From Paracoccaceae bacterium (GTDB lineage: Bacteria > Pseudomonadota > Alphaproteobacteria > Rhodobacterales > Rhodobacteraceae), in the NCBI GenBank assembly GCA_003565055.1, contig PXDM01000411.1:1-5425 (forward strand): a stretch of DNA of 5,425 bases, in the 5' to 3' direction. A program made the position numbers and the translations under genes. Positions 1 through 5,425 of the stretch are shown here, piece by piece. Each line of letters begins with the position of its first letter. The first letter of the stretch is position 1. Below the pieces are notes generated by a model. That model was given only the letters and a program-made list of their open reading frames with translations, was not told the origin of the DNA and ran no database searches.

Positions 1-1576
1 GCAGCACTGCGCCCTTGCCGCCCGAGAGCACATAGCGCGGCGCATCACCCTTGCGCCGCAACCCCACGCGGTCAGGATAGGCGAGCGCGGCCATCTGGCC
101 CATGCTCAGATCCTCCGGCCCCGCCCCGGCCAGTCGGCGCAGGCGCCTGGCTTCCTGCCGCACGCGGTCGAGCGCCGCAGGCTGCACTGCATGGGCCGCG
201 CCACGCGGATCGCGCAGGGCGGCCAGCCGCAAACCCAGATCGACCGGCGCGCCCCTGAGCAGATCGCGCTCCGACAAGAGCGCCGCCAGATCCGCACTCG
301 CGCGCCCTGCCGTGAGCAGCATATGCGCCAGACGCGGATGCAGGGGCAGCGCCGCCATCGCGCGCCCATGCGCCGTGATCCGCCCGGCCCTGTCGAGCGC
401 ACCGAGGCCGCCGAGCAAGCTGCGCGCAGCGGCCAGCGCGCCCTCGGGCGGGGGCGTGAGGAAGCGCAGATCATCGGCCCCGCCCCAGAGTGCCAGTTCC
501 AGCGCCAGCCCGGCGAGATCGGCGCGCAGCATCTCGGGCGGCGCGAAGGCCGCGAGCGCGCCTTCCTCCGCCCGCGCCCACATCCGGTAGCAGACGCCTT
601 CCGACACGCGGCCCGCCCGGCCCCGGCGCTGTTCGGCCTCGGCGCGGGTGACGCGCTCGGTGACCAGCCGCGCCATGCCTGTGCCGGGGTCAAACCGCGC
701 CCGCCGCGCCAGCCCGCAATCGACGACGACGCGGATGCCCTCGATCGTCAGCGAGGTTTCCGCAATCGCAGTGGCCAGCACGATCTTGCGCGTTGCGGAT
801 GCAGGCGCAATCGCTGCGCGCTGCGCCGCAAGCGGCAGCGCGCCATAAAGCGGATGCAGCTCTGCCGCGCCCACGCGCCCCGCCAGCGCAGCAGCGACGC
901 GCCGGATCTCGCCTTCGCCGGGCAGGAAGACAAGGACGGAGCCCTCGACTTCGGCCACCGCCTGCTCCACCAGCGCGGCGGCGGCAGCCTCGAACCGCAG
1001 ACCTTTGGCGCGGGGCTGGGGCAGCCAGCGGGTCTCCACCGGGAAGCTGCGCCCCTCCGCCGTCAGGATCGGCGCATCATCGAGCAGGGCCGCGACGGGG
1101 CCTGCGTCAAGCGTGGCCGACATGACGACCAGCGCGAGATCAGGGCGCAGCGCCGCGCGCGCCTCCCAGACCAGCGCGAGGCCCAGATCGGCATTGAGCG
1201 AGCGCTCATGGAACTCATCGAAGATCACCGCGCCGACGCCCTCAAGGCTCGGATCGGCCTGCATCTGGCGCGTGAGGATGCCTTCGGTCACGACCTCGAT
1301 CCGGGTGGCGCTGGACACTGCCGCCTCCCTGCGCATCCGGTAGCCCACCCGCGCGCCCACCTCTTCGCCCAGGAGCCGGGCCATCTGCTCGGCAGCCGCG
1401 CGCGCCGCCAGACGGCGCGGCTCCAGCATGACGATCCGGCCGTCGATCTGATCCAGAAGCGCAAGCGGCACCCGCGTCGTCTTGCCCGCACCGGGCGGGG
1501 CTTGCAGCACCACGCGCCCCGCGCGCGCAAGCGTGGTCGTCAGCTCTGGCAGAATGTCGTCAATCGGCAGTCGCAT
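1..1576 (-). CDS. hrpB: ATP-dependent helicase HrpB (N-terminal part; 3' end outside window)
   Basis: This gene encodes the DEAH-family superfamily 2 helicase HrpB, thought to use ATP to unwind or remodel RNA in the cytoplasm; its bacterial role is poorly defined. The frame is open from the ATG at 1576 to the left edge (525 codons visible; the family is usually about 800 or more residues). Visible motifs, in order, are Walker A APPGAGKTTR (26-35), EPRRLAAR (52-59), DEFHER (120-125), MSAT (152-155), LATAIAETSLTI (267-278) and QRRGRAGR (316-323). DEFH rather than DEAH, and the N-terminus MRLPIDDILPEL, are characteristic of HrpB as opposed to HrpA. The last visible residues (PRYVLSGGKGAVL) resemble the beginning of the HrpB-specific C-terminal region. 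An in-frame ATG at 1603 would add nine residues, but the protein start at 1576 fits the family better. Neither start has a strong Shine-Dalgarno sequence. The gene is divergent from the polysaccharide genes and functionally unrelated to them. Identification is confident. Confidence 0.93.
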   Translation of the reverse strand, partial: MRLPIDDILPELTTTLARAGRVVLQAPPGAGKTTRVPLALLDQIDGRIVMLEPRRLAARAAAEQMARLLGEEVGARVGYRMRREAAVSSATRIEVVTEGILTRQMQADPSLEGVGAVIFDEFHERSLNADLGLALVWEARAALRPDLALVVMSATLDAGPVAALLDDAPILTAEGRSFPVETRWLPQPRAKGLRFEAAAAALVEQAVAEVEGSVLVFLPGEGEIRRVAAALAGRVGAAELHPLYGALPLAAQRAAIAPASATRKIVLATAIAETSLTIEGIRVVVDCGLARRARFDPGTGMARLVTERVTRAEAEQRRGRAGRVSEGVCYRMWARAEEGALAAFAPPEMLRADLAGLALELALWGGADDLRFLTPPPEGALAAARSLLGGLGALDRAGRITAHGRAMAALPLHPRLAHMLLTAGRASADLAALLSERDLLRGAPVDLGLRLAALRDPRGAAHAVQPAALDRVRQEARRLRRLAGAGPEDLSMGQMAALAYPDRVGLRRKGDAPRYVLSGGKGAVL

Positions 1577-1688
1577 GCCCCCATATGCGCCAAAGCCACG
1601 CATAGGCGCAACGGGCGCAAAACACTGCTGAGGGCTCGCTTGCCGATTCGCTCCGCCCGTCTGACCCGGCGCCGTTTCCGCAGGGCCT

Positions 1689-1717
1689 AATAAACGGGCC
1701 AGGGTAACAATTGTGAA
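1689..1717 (-). promoter_or_regulatory. Candidate sigma70-type promoter for hrpB
   Basis: On the minus strand, TTCACA (1717-1712) and TTTATT (1694-1689) are separated by exactly 17 bases, upstream of hrpB. The -35 box matches TTGACA at five of six positions and the -10 box matches TATAAT at four of six. This implies a leader of roughly 80-110 bases. The assignment is from pattern only; alphaproteobacterial promoters are often weakly conserved. Confidence 0.38.
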
Positions 1718-1735
1718 CGCACGTTAATAATTATT
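1707..1735. promoter_or_regulatory. Cluster of three adjacent palindromes in the divergent intergenic region (possible operator)
   Basis: Three small inverted repeats lie almost end to end: ACAATTGT (1707-1714), AACG-ca-CGTT (1716-1725) and AATAATTATT (1726-1735). They sit in the A/T-rich segment between the divergent hrpB and polysaccharide-export genes, and the first two overlap the candidate hrpB -35 box. Such a position suits a transcription factor site controlling one or both directions. No regulator family can be assigned from the sequence. A/T-preferring regulators such as MucR/Ros, known for exopolysaccharide genes in alphaproteobacteria, are only one possibility. Short palindromes also arise by chance in A/T-rich DNA. 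Confidence 0.35.
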
Positions 1736-1856
1736 CCTGAATTTACCACAATCTCGTGCAACACAGGACACAATAGCCGCCCAAAACAAACAGATGCAAT
1801 TGACGCGGACTAGCTGACGTAGGACAAGCCGCTCAAGCGCACGGAAGTTGCGACGA

Positions 1857-1867
1857 AAAGGTGGTGA
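1857..1867 (+). promoter_or_regulatory. Ribosome binding site that fixes the GTG start of the export lipoprotein gene
   Basis: AAAGGTGGTGA differs by one base from the perfect anti-16S complement AAAGGAGGTGA. Its AGG core lies seven bases before the GTG at 1869. A TTG at 1848 is also in frame but would put this Shine-Dalgarno sequence inside the coding region, so the GTG is preferred. Confidence 0.75.
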
Positions 1868-1868
1868 A

Positions 1869-2981
1869 GTGGACAAATTATCCAGACGCGCGTTCCTGAT
1901 GACGGGAACCGCATTTGCAGTGAGTGGATGCGAGGTGGCGCGAGGAGCCCCCTCTCGGCGGGAAGTCATCAGAGGTGCTGATGACGAAGACGCAGGATTC
2001 CTTCTCGAAATCGTGACACGGGACCGTCTGAGTTTCTATCCGCATTGGGGCAGCCCCACCCGAGAGCGGCGCACAGGCTGGCCCTCAGGTGGCGCAGTCC
2101 CCACGGATCAGCGCATCGCACCGGGCGACACGCTCGATCTGCGCATCTGGGATGCCGAGGAGACCTCGCTCCTGTCCGGCCGGAACGCCCCTTTCGCAGA
2201 TGTTGCGAATGTGGTCGTCACCGCCTCTGGCCATGTCACATTGCCATATATTGACCGCGTTCATGTCGGCGGGCTGACCCCGGATGCGGCACGCGCGACC
2301 TTGCAGGAAGAGCTCACAGCGATCAGCGCCTCGGCGCAGGTGCAGCTGGACGTGAGCAGAGGGCGACGCAACTCTGTCGAAATGGTCGGTGGCGTGCGCA
2401 ACCCCGGCACTTTTTCGCTCGATGAGCGCAATATGCCCCTGACCAGCCTGATCGCGGCTGCAGGCGGCGTCGATGGCTCACTGAGCAACCCGCAAGTCCA
2501 GATCACGCGCGGCAGTTCGGTCTTTCGCCGTCCCCTCGACTTTGTGCTGGACCGTCCCGCACATGACCCTGCGCTCCAAGGTGGCGATCGCATCTTGATC
2601 TCTTCGGATACGCGCAGCTTCAAAGCGCTTGGTGCCGCCGGGCGCGAAGATGTCATCACCTTCGACGGGGAAAAGGTCAGCGCGCTGCACGGGCTGTCGC
2701 TCATGGGCGGGTTGACCGACACACGCGCCGATCCCAAGGGCTTGTTGGTGCTGCGGAAATACGACAAACCTGTGCAGACACAGCCGGAGGGGCCGTTCAG
2801 AGACCGCGTGGTCTTCAGCTTCGATCTGACCAGCGCCGAAGGCATGTTCGATGCCGATGAATTCCTGTTGCAAGATGGCGATATCGTCGTCGCGACGCAG
2901 GCTTTCATCACAACAGTCCAACGCATCTTCGGCGTTTTCCGCGATACGGTCGGCACAGGGCGCACGCTCCAGTCGCTTTGA
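1869..2981 (+). CDS. Outer-membrane polysaccharide export lipoprotein (Wza/OPX family)
   Basis: This 370-residue protein is a predicted outer-membrane polysaccharide export channel of the Wza/KpsD/OPX type, which carries capsule or exopolysaccharide across the periplasm and outer membrane. The N-terminus SRRAFLMTGTAFAVSGC (residues 5-21) combines a twin-arginine (Tat-like) motif with a lipobox VSGC, so Cys21 is the expected lipidated residue. A Poly_export-type domain follows at about 83-163 (APGDTLDLRIWD at its start, VTLPYIDRV and GGLTPDAARATL within it). Two SLBB-type repeats follow, at about 168-214 (VGGVRNPGTFSL, AAGGV) and 250-298 (LGAAGREDVITF, LSLMGGL). A C-terminal segment, about 346-370, could be the amphipathic helix that forms the outer-membrane pore in Wza-like proteins. 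The GTG start was chosen for its strong ribosome binding site and the compact signal peptide. It is first in a tightly packed operon, its stop overlapping the next gene by four bases. Domain assignments come from recognised motifs, not from a search. Confidence 0.9.
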   Translation: MDKLSRRAFLMTGTAFAVSGCEVARGAPSRREVIRGADDEDAGFLLEIVTRDRLSFYPHWGSPTRERRTGWPSGGAVPTDQRIAPGDTLDLRIWDAEETSLLSGRNAPFADVANVVVTASGHVTLPYIDRVHVGGLTPDAARATLQEELTAISASAQVQLDVSRGRRNSVEMVGGVRNPGTFSLDERNMPLTSLIAAAGGVDGSLSNPQVQITRGSSVFRRPLDFVLDRPAHDPALQGGDRILISSDTRSFKALGAAGREDVITFDGEKVSALHGLSLMGGLTDTRADPKGLLVLRKYDKPVQTQPEGPFRDRVVFSFDLTSAEGMFDADEFLLQDGDIVVATQAFITTVQRIFGVFRDTVGTGRTLQSL

Positions 2982-3808
2982 CGACGCCCCGGGTTCTCAT
3001 CCTCGGCGCCAATGGGCGGCTGGGCGGCATTCTGCGGCGCCAGTGGCGCGGCGCCTGCCCGCGCCCGCTCTGGCAGGTTCGCACGCCCAACGCGCAGGAC
3101 GAGACGATCGCCTTCGACCCGCTCAACCCGCGCGACGCGCTCCCCCGCCTGCGCGGTCGGATCGACGTGGTTCTGGGCCTTGCTGGTGTTACGCCGGGGC
3201 GCGGCGATCTGGCGCTCAACACAGCCCTCGCGCGTGCCACAGTCGAGATCGGCGCGCAGATTGGCGCAGCGCGGGTCTTCGTGACCTCCTCTGCGGCGGT
3301 TTATGGCCCTTCCGACCGCCCCTTGCGCGAGGATACGTCCCTGCGCCCGCAGTCCGACTATGGCCGGGCCAAGGCCGCGATGGAAGACGCGCTGCGCGAC
3401 TGTGACATGCCGCTCACGATCCTGCGCATCGGCAATGTCGCCGGAGCCGATGCGCTGCTGGGCGTGCCCGGCAGCACGCGCATCCTCGACCGTTTCGCAG
3501 ATGGGCAGGGACCGCGCCGCTCCTATATCGGCCCCGCCACACTCGCCGATGTGCTGGCCCGGCTGATGGAGGCCGCCACGAAGGGCACGCCCCTGCCACG
3601 CCTCCTGAACATCGCGGAACCGGGCGCGCTGGCAATGGCCGATCTGTGCCACGCTGCCGGGTTCACCGTCACATGGCAGCTCGCCCCCGAGACCGCCTTG
3701 CCCTGCGTCGAACTCGATGTCAGCCGGCTGAGCGCGCTGGTGCCGCTTGCGCCGGCAGAGCCCGCACGGATGGTCGCGGACTGGCGCGCTGACAGGGGCA
3801 TGGCCTGA
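2978..3808 (+). CDS. NAD(P)-dependent epimerase/dehydratase, extended SDR family (nucleotide-sugar type)
   Basis: This 276-residue cytoplasmic protein is a predicted sugar-nucleotide epimerase, dehydratase or reductase of the extended short-chain dehydrogenase family (WcaG/GalE-like). The N-terminal Rossmann fold carries GANGRLG (10-16), fitting GxxGxxG, after the strand RVLIL. The active-site region shows VTSSAAVYG (102-110) and YGRAK (128-132), the YxxxK catalytic pair. LRIGNVAG follows in the expected place. The exact substrate cannot be read from the sequence. The start is a TTG inside the end of the export gene (TTGA overlap). It is the only start close enough to the first beta strand, and no clear Shine-Dalgarno sequence precedes it, so translation is probably coupled to the upstream gene. 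Its stop overlaps the start of the sugar transferase by one base. At this position it would supply or modify the nucleotide sugar used by that transferase. At 276 residues it is on the short side for extended SDR enzymes. Confidence 0.85.
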   Translation: MTTPRVLILGANGRLGGILRRQWRGACPRPLWQVRTPNAQDETIAFDPLNPRDALPRLRGRIDVVLGLAGVTPGRGDLALNTALARATVEIGAQIGAARVFVTSSAAVYGPSDRPLREDTSLRPQSDYGRAKAAMEDALRDCDMPLTILRIGNVAGADALLGVPGSTRILDRFADGQGPRRSYIGPATLADVLARLMEAATKGTPLPRLLNIAEPGALAMADLCHAAGFTVTWQLAPETALPCVELDVSRLSALVPLAPAEPARMVADWRADRGMA

Positions 3809-4467
3809 TGCGCGGCGCAAAACGCGTCTTTGATCTGGCGCTCCTCGCGCTGCTCGCACCTCTCCTCTTGCCTCTTCTGGCGGTCTTGGCCGCGCTTCTC
3901 TGGGCCGCGCAGGGCCGCCCGATGTTTTTCGGCTCCGAGCGGATGCGCAGCCCGACCGAAGGCTTCACGCTCTGGAAACTGCGCAGCATGACCATGGCCG
4001 CGCAGGACAGCGGCGTCTCCGGCGGCGACAAGGCCGCCCGCATCACCCCCCTTGGCCGCGCCCTGCGCCGGTTGCGGCTTGATGAGCTGCCGCAGATGCT
4101 CAACATCCTGCGCGGCGAGATCAGCTTCGTCGGACCGCGCCCGCCCCTGCGCGTCTATGTGGAGGCCTTCCCGGCACTCTACAGCGCCGTGCTCAAGGCG
4201 CCGCCGGGCGTGACCGGACTGGCCTCACTGGTCTATGCCGATCACGAAGCCCGGCTTCTGGCGCGCTGCACGACCGCGGCAGAGACCGACGCGCTCTATC
4301 GCCGCGCCTGCATCCCGCGCAAGGCGCGCATCGACCTGATCTACCTGCGCCACCAATCCGCAGGTTTTGACCTGTGGCTTGTGCTCGTGACCATCGCACG
4401 CCTCTTCGGCAAGGGCCGGAAGGGACGGCTTCCCCGCCCGCCGCGATGGGCTCAGAAACCCGCATGA
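3808..4467 (+). CDS. Sugar transferase, polyprenyl-phosphate hexose-1-phosphate transferase family (PglC/WcaJ C-terminal type)
   Basis: This 219-residue membrane protein is predicted to transfer a sugar-1-phosphate from a nucleotide sugar to undecaprenyl phosphate on the cytoplasmic face, the first committed step in building a polysaccharide repeat unit. KRVFD (5-9) leads into a hydrophobic segment at about 8-34 with a central proline, like the re-entrant membrane helix of small family members. The family motif FTLWKLRSM (53-61) follows. The catalytic Asp-Glu pair is in RLDELPQ (Asp92, Glu93), followed by ISFVGPRPPL (105-114) and GVTGLASL (134-141). The length fits the short PglC-like form, without the extra N-terminal membrane and nucleotide-binding part of full-length WcaJ/WbaP. 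The ATG overlaps the preceding stop (TGATG), indicating co-translation with the epimerase gene. The sugar specificity is not evident. The positively charged C-terminal tail (GKGRKGRLPRPPR) may lie along the membrane. Confidence 0.9.
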   Translation: MRGAKRVFDLALLALLAPLLLPLLAVLAALLWAAQGRPMFFGSERMRSPTEGFTLWKLRSMTMAAQDSGVSGGDKAARITPLGRALRRLRLDELPQMLNILRGEISFVGPRPPLRVYVEAFPALYSAVLKAPPGVTGLASLVYADHEARLLARCTTAAETDALYRRACIPRKARIDLIYLRHQSAGFDLWLVLVTIARLFGKGRKGRLPRPPRWAQKPA

Positions 4468-4505
4468 GCCGCAGCACGCCGCACCTGCCCACCCGCATAT
4501 TCGAA

Positions 4506-4534
4506 TTGACCCGTTTTGCGCAGAGCGGTAGCGC
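4506..4534 (+). promoter_or_regulatory. Candidate promoter for the nuclease-like gene
   Basis: TTGACC (4506-4511), a good alphaproteobacterial -35 hexamer, is followed after 17 bases by TAGCGC (4529-4534), a weak -10. This lies in the roughly 100-base gap after the sugar transferase stop and would give a leader of about 25 bases. The neighbourhood is less GC-rich than the flanking genes. It suggests the downstream gene can be expressed apart from the polysaccharide operon, though read-through is also possible. Confidence 0.38.
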
Positions 4535-4556
4535 ACTCTCGGCATCACCTCAAAAC

Positions 4557-4562
4557 AGGAAA
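4557..4562 (+). promoter_or_regulatory. Ribosome binding site of the nuclease-like gene
   Basis: AGGAAA ends five bases before the ATG at 4568. It is the clearest Shine-Dalgarno sequence near this start and supports beginning the protein there. Confidence 0.6.
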
Positions 4563-4567
4563 CTGAC

Positions 4568-5053
4568 ATGGGCATAGAGGATCGGCTTACATCGTCTCAG
4601 CGGGGAAAGATCGCGGAGTTGCATGTCGCCACAGCGCTCATGGCGCAGTCCGGGGGCCGCCTGTCCCCCTTCGTGCCGCTGTCAGACGATCACGGCGTTG
4701 ACCTCATGGTTGTGGACAAAGTGACGGGCAATGCGCTTGCCGTGCAGGTGAAGTCGTGGTTCCTCGCGCCCGACAAGCCCGTGAAAAAGGTTCAGTTCGA
4801 CCTGCAAAAGTCGACCCATGCCATCGACGGACGCGGTGCTGTCATCTGCGCACTGATGGACCCGGAAACACTGGCCATCATCATGTCCTGGATGATTCCG
4901 CTGTCCGAGGTTCCAAACGTGGCCACAGAACAACCTAAGAAATATGCCATGTCTCCCAGCCGCATGGCAAACACCCGGGACAAGTATCTGCCGTATCGCC
5001 ACACCAGCCTCGCGTCGCTGACGCGTGCGGTCGAGACCCTTCTGGCGGACTGA
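4568..5053 (+). CDS. Small stand-alone protein with a PD-(D/E)XK-like nuclease fold signature (QxK variant)
   Basis: This 161-residue soluble protein has no signal peptide or membrane segment. The N-terminal half shows the layout of a PD-(D/E)XK nuclease fold: a helix with RGKIAEL (Glu17), then DDHGVDLMVV (Asp45), then ALAVQVKSW (Gln60, Lys62). Glu...Asp...Gln-x-Lys, with Gln replacing the usual acidic residue, is known from the group-I-intron-associated endonuclease I-Ssp6803I family, which has a similar size (about 150 residues); DUF4365-like and Mrr-like proteins are alternatives. The second half, about 75-161, has hydrophobic strands (GAVICALMD, LAIIMSWMIPL) and a polar tail without a recognised domain. 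No intron or inteinlike context is seen, so it is free-standing here. DNA cleavage is inferred from the motif only; it could be a structural or defence-related relative. It follows the sugar transferase after about 100 bases with its own ribosome binding site. Its codon use looks less G/C-biased at third positions than the two preceding genes, which may hint at separate ancestry. Reality of the gene is confident, function is moderate. Confidence 0.82.
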   Translation: MGIEDRLTSSQRGKIAELHVATALMAQSGGRLSPFVPLSDDHGVDLMVVDKVTGNALAVQVKSWFLAPDKPVKKVQFDLQKSTHAIDGRGAVICALMDPETLAIIMSWMIPLSEVPNVATEQPKKYAMSPSRMANTRDKYLPYRHTSLASLTRAVETLLAD

Positions 5054-5099
5054 ACAAGGGCCCCCACTTGGAAAAACCTCTGCATCATGCGCAACATCA

Positions 5100-5125
5100 G
5101 CGCTTGCCCTCCCCCCGGCAGGCGC
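5100..5125. terminator. Strong GC hairpin downstream of the nuclease-like gene
   Basis: GCGCTTGCC (5100-5108) pairs with GGCAGGCGC (5117-5125) to give a nine-pair stem with a single G-T wobble and an eight-base C-rich loop. It begins 46 bases after the stop at 5053. No run of T follows on the plus strand, so it is not a classical intrinsic terminator. It could be a 3'-end-protecting hairpin or a weak terminator. CAGCGC (5098-5103) can alternatively pair with GCGCTG (5131-5136). Confidence 0.35.
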
Positions 5126-5178
5126 GGCCAGCGCTGCACGGAGCCGAGTAGCTACGCATGGCGATGCGACACAAGACT

Positions 5179-5210
5179 AAAGCCAGACCGTCGCGCAGGT
5201 CCTGGCCTTT
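5179..5210. terminator. Possible bidirectional terminator between convergent genes
   Basis: GCCAG-ACC (5182-5189) pairs with GGT-c-CTGGC (5198-5206) as an eight-pair stem with one bulged base. AAA (5179-5181) and TTT (5208-5210) flank it and can extend the stem past another bulged C. Three T follow the hairpin on either strand. It lies in the convergent gap between the nuclease-like gene and the minus-strand gene at the right edge. The T runs are short, so confidence is low. Confidence 0.3.
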
Positions 5211-5325
5211 GCACGACCGGCCCCAGACGCGTCCCTCGCCGCACTACCATCAGAAACCAACACCACCGCTTTTCACCAGCGGCCCGCGCGCGCGCCGCAC
5301 CTTCCTCACACCCGCGCACCCAATC

Positions 5326-5425
5326 TCAGACAACCACCAAGGGCGGCAGCGTCTTTTTCAGCTCCGCCCGGCGCGGCTCGTGCTCGGGCGGCAGTTTCAG
5401 GCTCTGACCCAGCGCCGCCATCGGC
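5326..5425 (-). CDS. C-terminal end of an unidentified minus-strand protein (partial)
   Basis: Reading the minus strand inward from the right edge, one frame stays open for 33 codons (5424-5329 and the stop TGA at 5328-5326). It ends in SLKLPPEHEPRRAELKKTL followed by PPLVVV. Third positions are almost all G or C, as in the confident genes of this window, which favours real coding sequence. The tail is charged and proline-rich and matches no family I can name. The gene is convergent with the nuclease-like gene. An internal ATG at 5421 exists, but the frame is still open at the edge, so the protein most likely starts outside the window. Confidence 0.55.
   Translation of the reverse strand, partial: PMAALGQSLKLPPEHEPRRAELKKTLPPLVVV

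Larger units (their letters stand above)
5054..5325. other. Non-coding convergent intergenic region
   Basis: About 270 bases separate the stop of the nuclease-like gene from the stop of the minus-strand gene at the right edge. The open frames here give arginine-, proline- and serine-rich translations without recognisable motifs, and I consider them non-coding. The region holds the hairpins listed separately, plus two small ones: CGCAT-ggcg-ATGCG (5155-5168) and CCGCT-tttcacc-AGCGG (5266-5282). The latter lies about 45 bases beyond the minus-strand stop and could help terminate that gene. No tRNA, repeat array or insertion sequence end was seen. Confidence 0.55.

Noticed and set aside
1601..1603. 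An ATG nine codons upstream as the hrpB start
   Set aside because: Possible, but the extension (MRGFGAYGG) is not typical, and MRLPIDDILPEL at 1576 matches the usual beginning of HrpB proteins. Neither start has a good ribosome binding site.
191..1690. A 499-codon open frame on the plus strand across hrpB
   Set aside because: It is antisense to hrpB, whose helicase motifs are unmistakable. Its translation is arginine-, glutamine- and alanine-rich without motifs, as expected for a shadow frame in GC-rich DNA.
1800..1825. TTGACG...TAGGAC as a promoter for the polysaccharide operon
   Set aside because: The spacer is only 14 bases and the -10 match is poor. I could not place a convincing promoter for this operon.
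1848..1868. An earlier TTG start for the export lipoprotein
   Set aside because: It would place the strong AAAGGTGGTGA ribosome binding site inside the gene and add a seven-residue extension before the signal peptide.
2261..3859. A 532-codon open frame on the minus strand
   Set aside because: It runs antisense across the junctions of three well-supported plus-strand genes and shows no domain or motif. This is a common artefact of high GC content.
4464..4577. A possible 37-codon ORF overlapping the sugar transferase stop (ATGA) and the start of the nuclease-like gene
   Set aside because: The overlap is suggestive, but there is no ribosome binding site, codon use in its second half is unlike neighbouring genes, and it coincides with the candidate promoter and ribosome binding site of the next gene.
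5087..5407. A 106-codon plus-strand frame in the right-hand region
   Set aside because: The translation is low-complexity (Arg, Pro, Ser, Thr). It crosses several hairpins and overlaps the better-supported minus-strand coding end.

Overview
The window looks like chromosomal DNA of a GC-rich alphaproteobacterium, most likely Rhodobacterales (roseobacter group). This rests on the saturated G/C third codon positions, on the style of the polysaccharide-export lipoprotein (recalled from family knowledge, not searched), and on the alphaproteobacterial look of the other genes. No mobile element, tRNA, rRNA or CRISPR array was seen.

Layout. (1) Positions 1-1576, minus strand: the N-terminal 525 codons of hrpB, a DEAH-type ATP-dependent helicase whose 3' end lies beyond the left edge. 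(2) About 1577-1868: a divergent intergenic region, conspicuously A/T-rich around 1690-1800. It holds a candidate hrpB promoter and a cluster of three adjacent small palindromes. (3) Positions 1869-4467, plus strand: a tightly overlapping three-gene exopolysaccharide module. It encodes a Wza/OPX-type outer-membrane export lipoprotein, an NAD(P)-dependent sugar epimerase/dehydratase of the extended SDR family, and a PglC/WcaJ-type sugar-1-phosphate transferase. (4) Positions 4568-5053, plus strand: a small stand-alone protein with an E...D...QxK motif typical of the PD-(D/E)XK nuclease fold. It has its own ribosome binding site and probably its own promoter. (5) Positions 5054-5325: a non-coding convergent gap with several hairpins. 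(6) From 5326 to the right edge, minus strand: the last 33 codons of an unidentified gene.

The three polysaccharide genes make biochemical sense together. The SDR enzyme would modify a nucleotide sugar, the membrane transferase would load the first sugar phosphate onto undecaprenyl phosphate, and the lipoprotein would form the outer-membrane exit channel. No flippase, polymerase, Wzc-type co-polymerase or further glycosyltransferase lies between the promoter region and the nuclease-like gene, so the module must depend on genes elsewhere or be a remnant or accessory set. The most distinctive items are the combined Tat and lipobox signal on the export protein, the palindrome cluster in the shared upstream region, and the QxK nuclease-like protein downstream. 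I do not see convincing evidence of a wholly new system.
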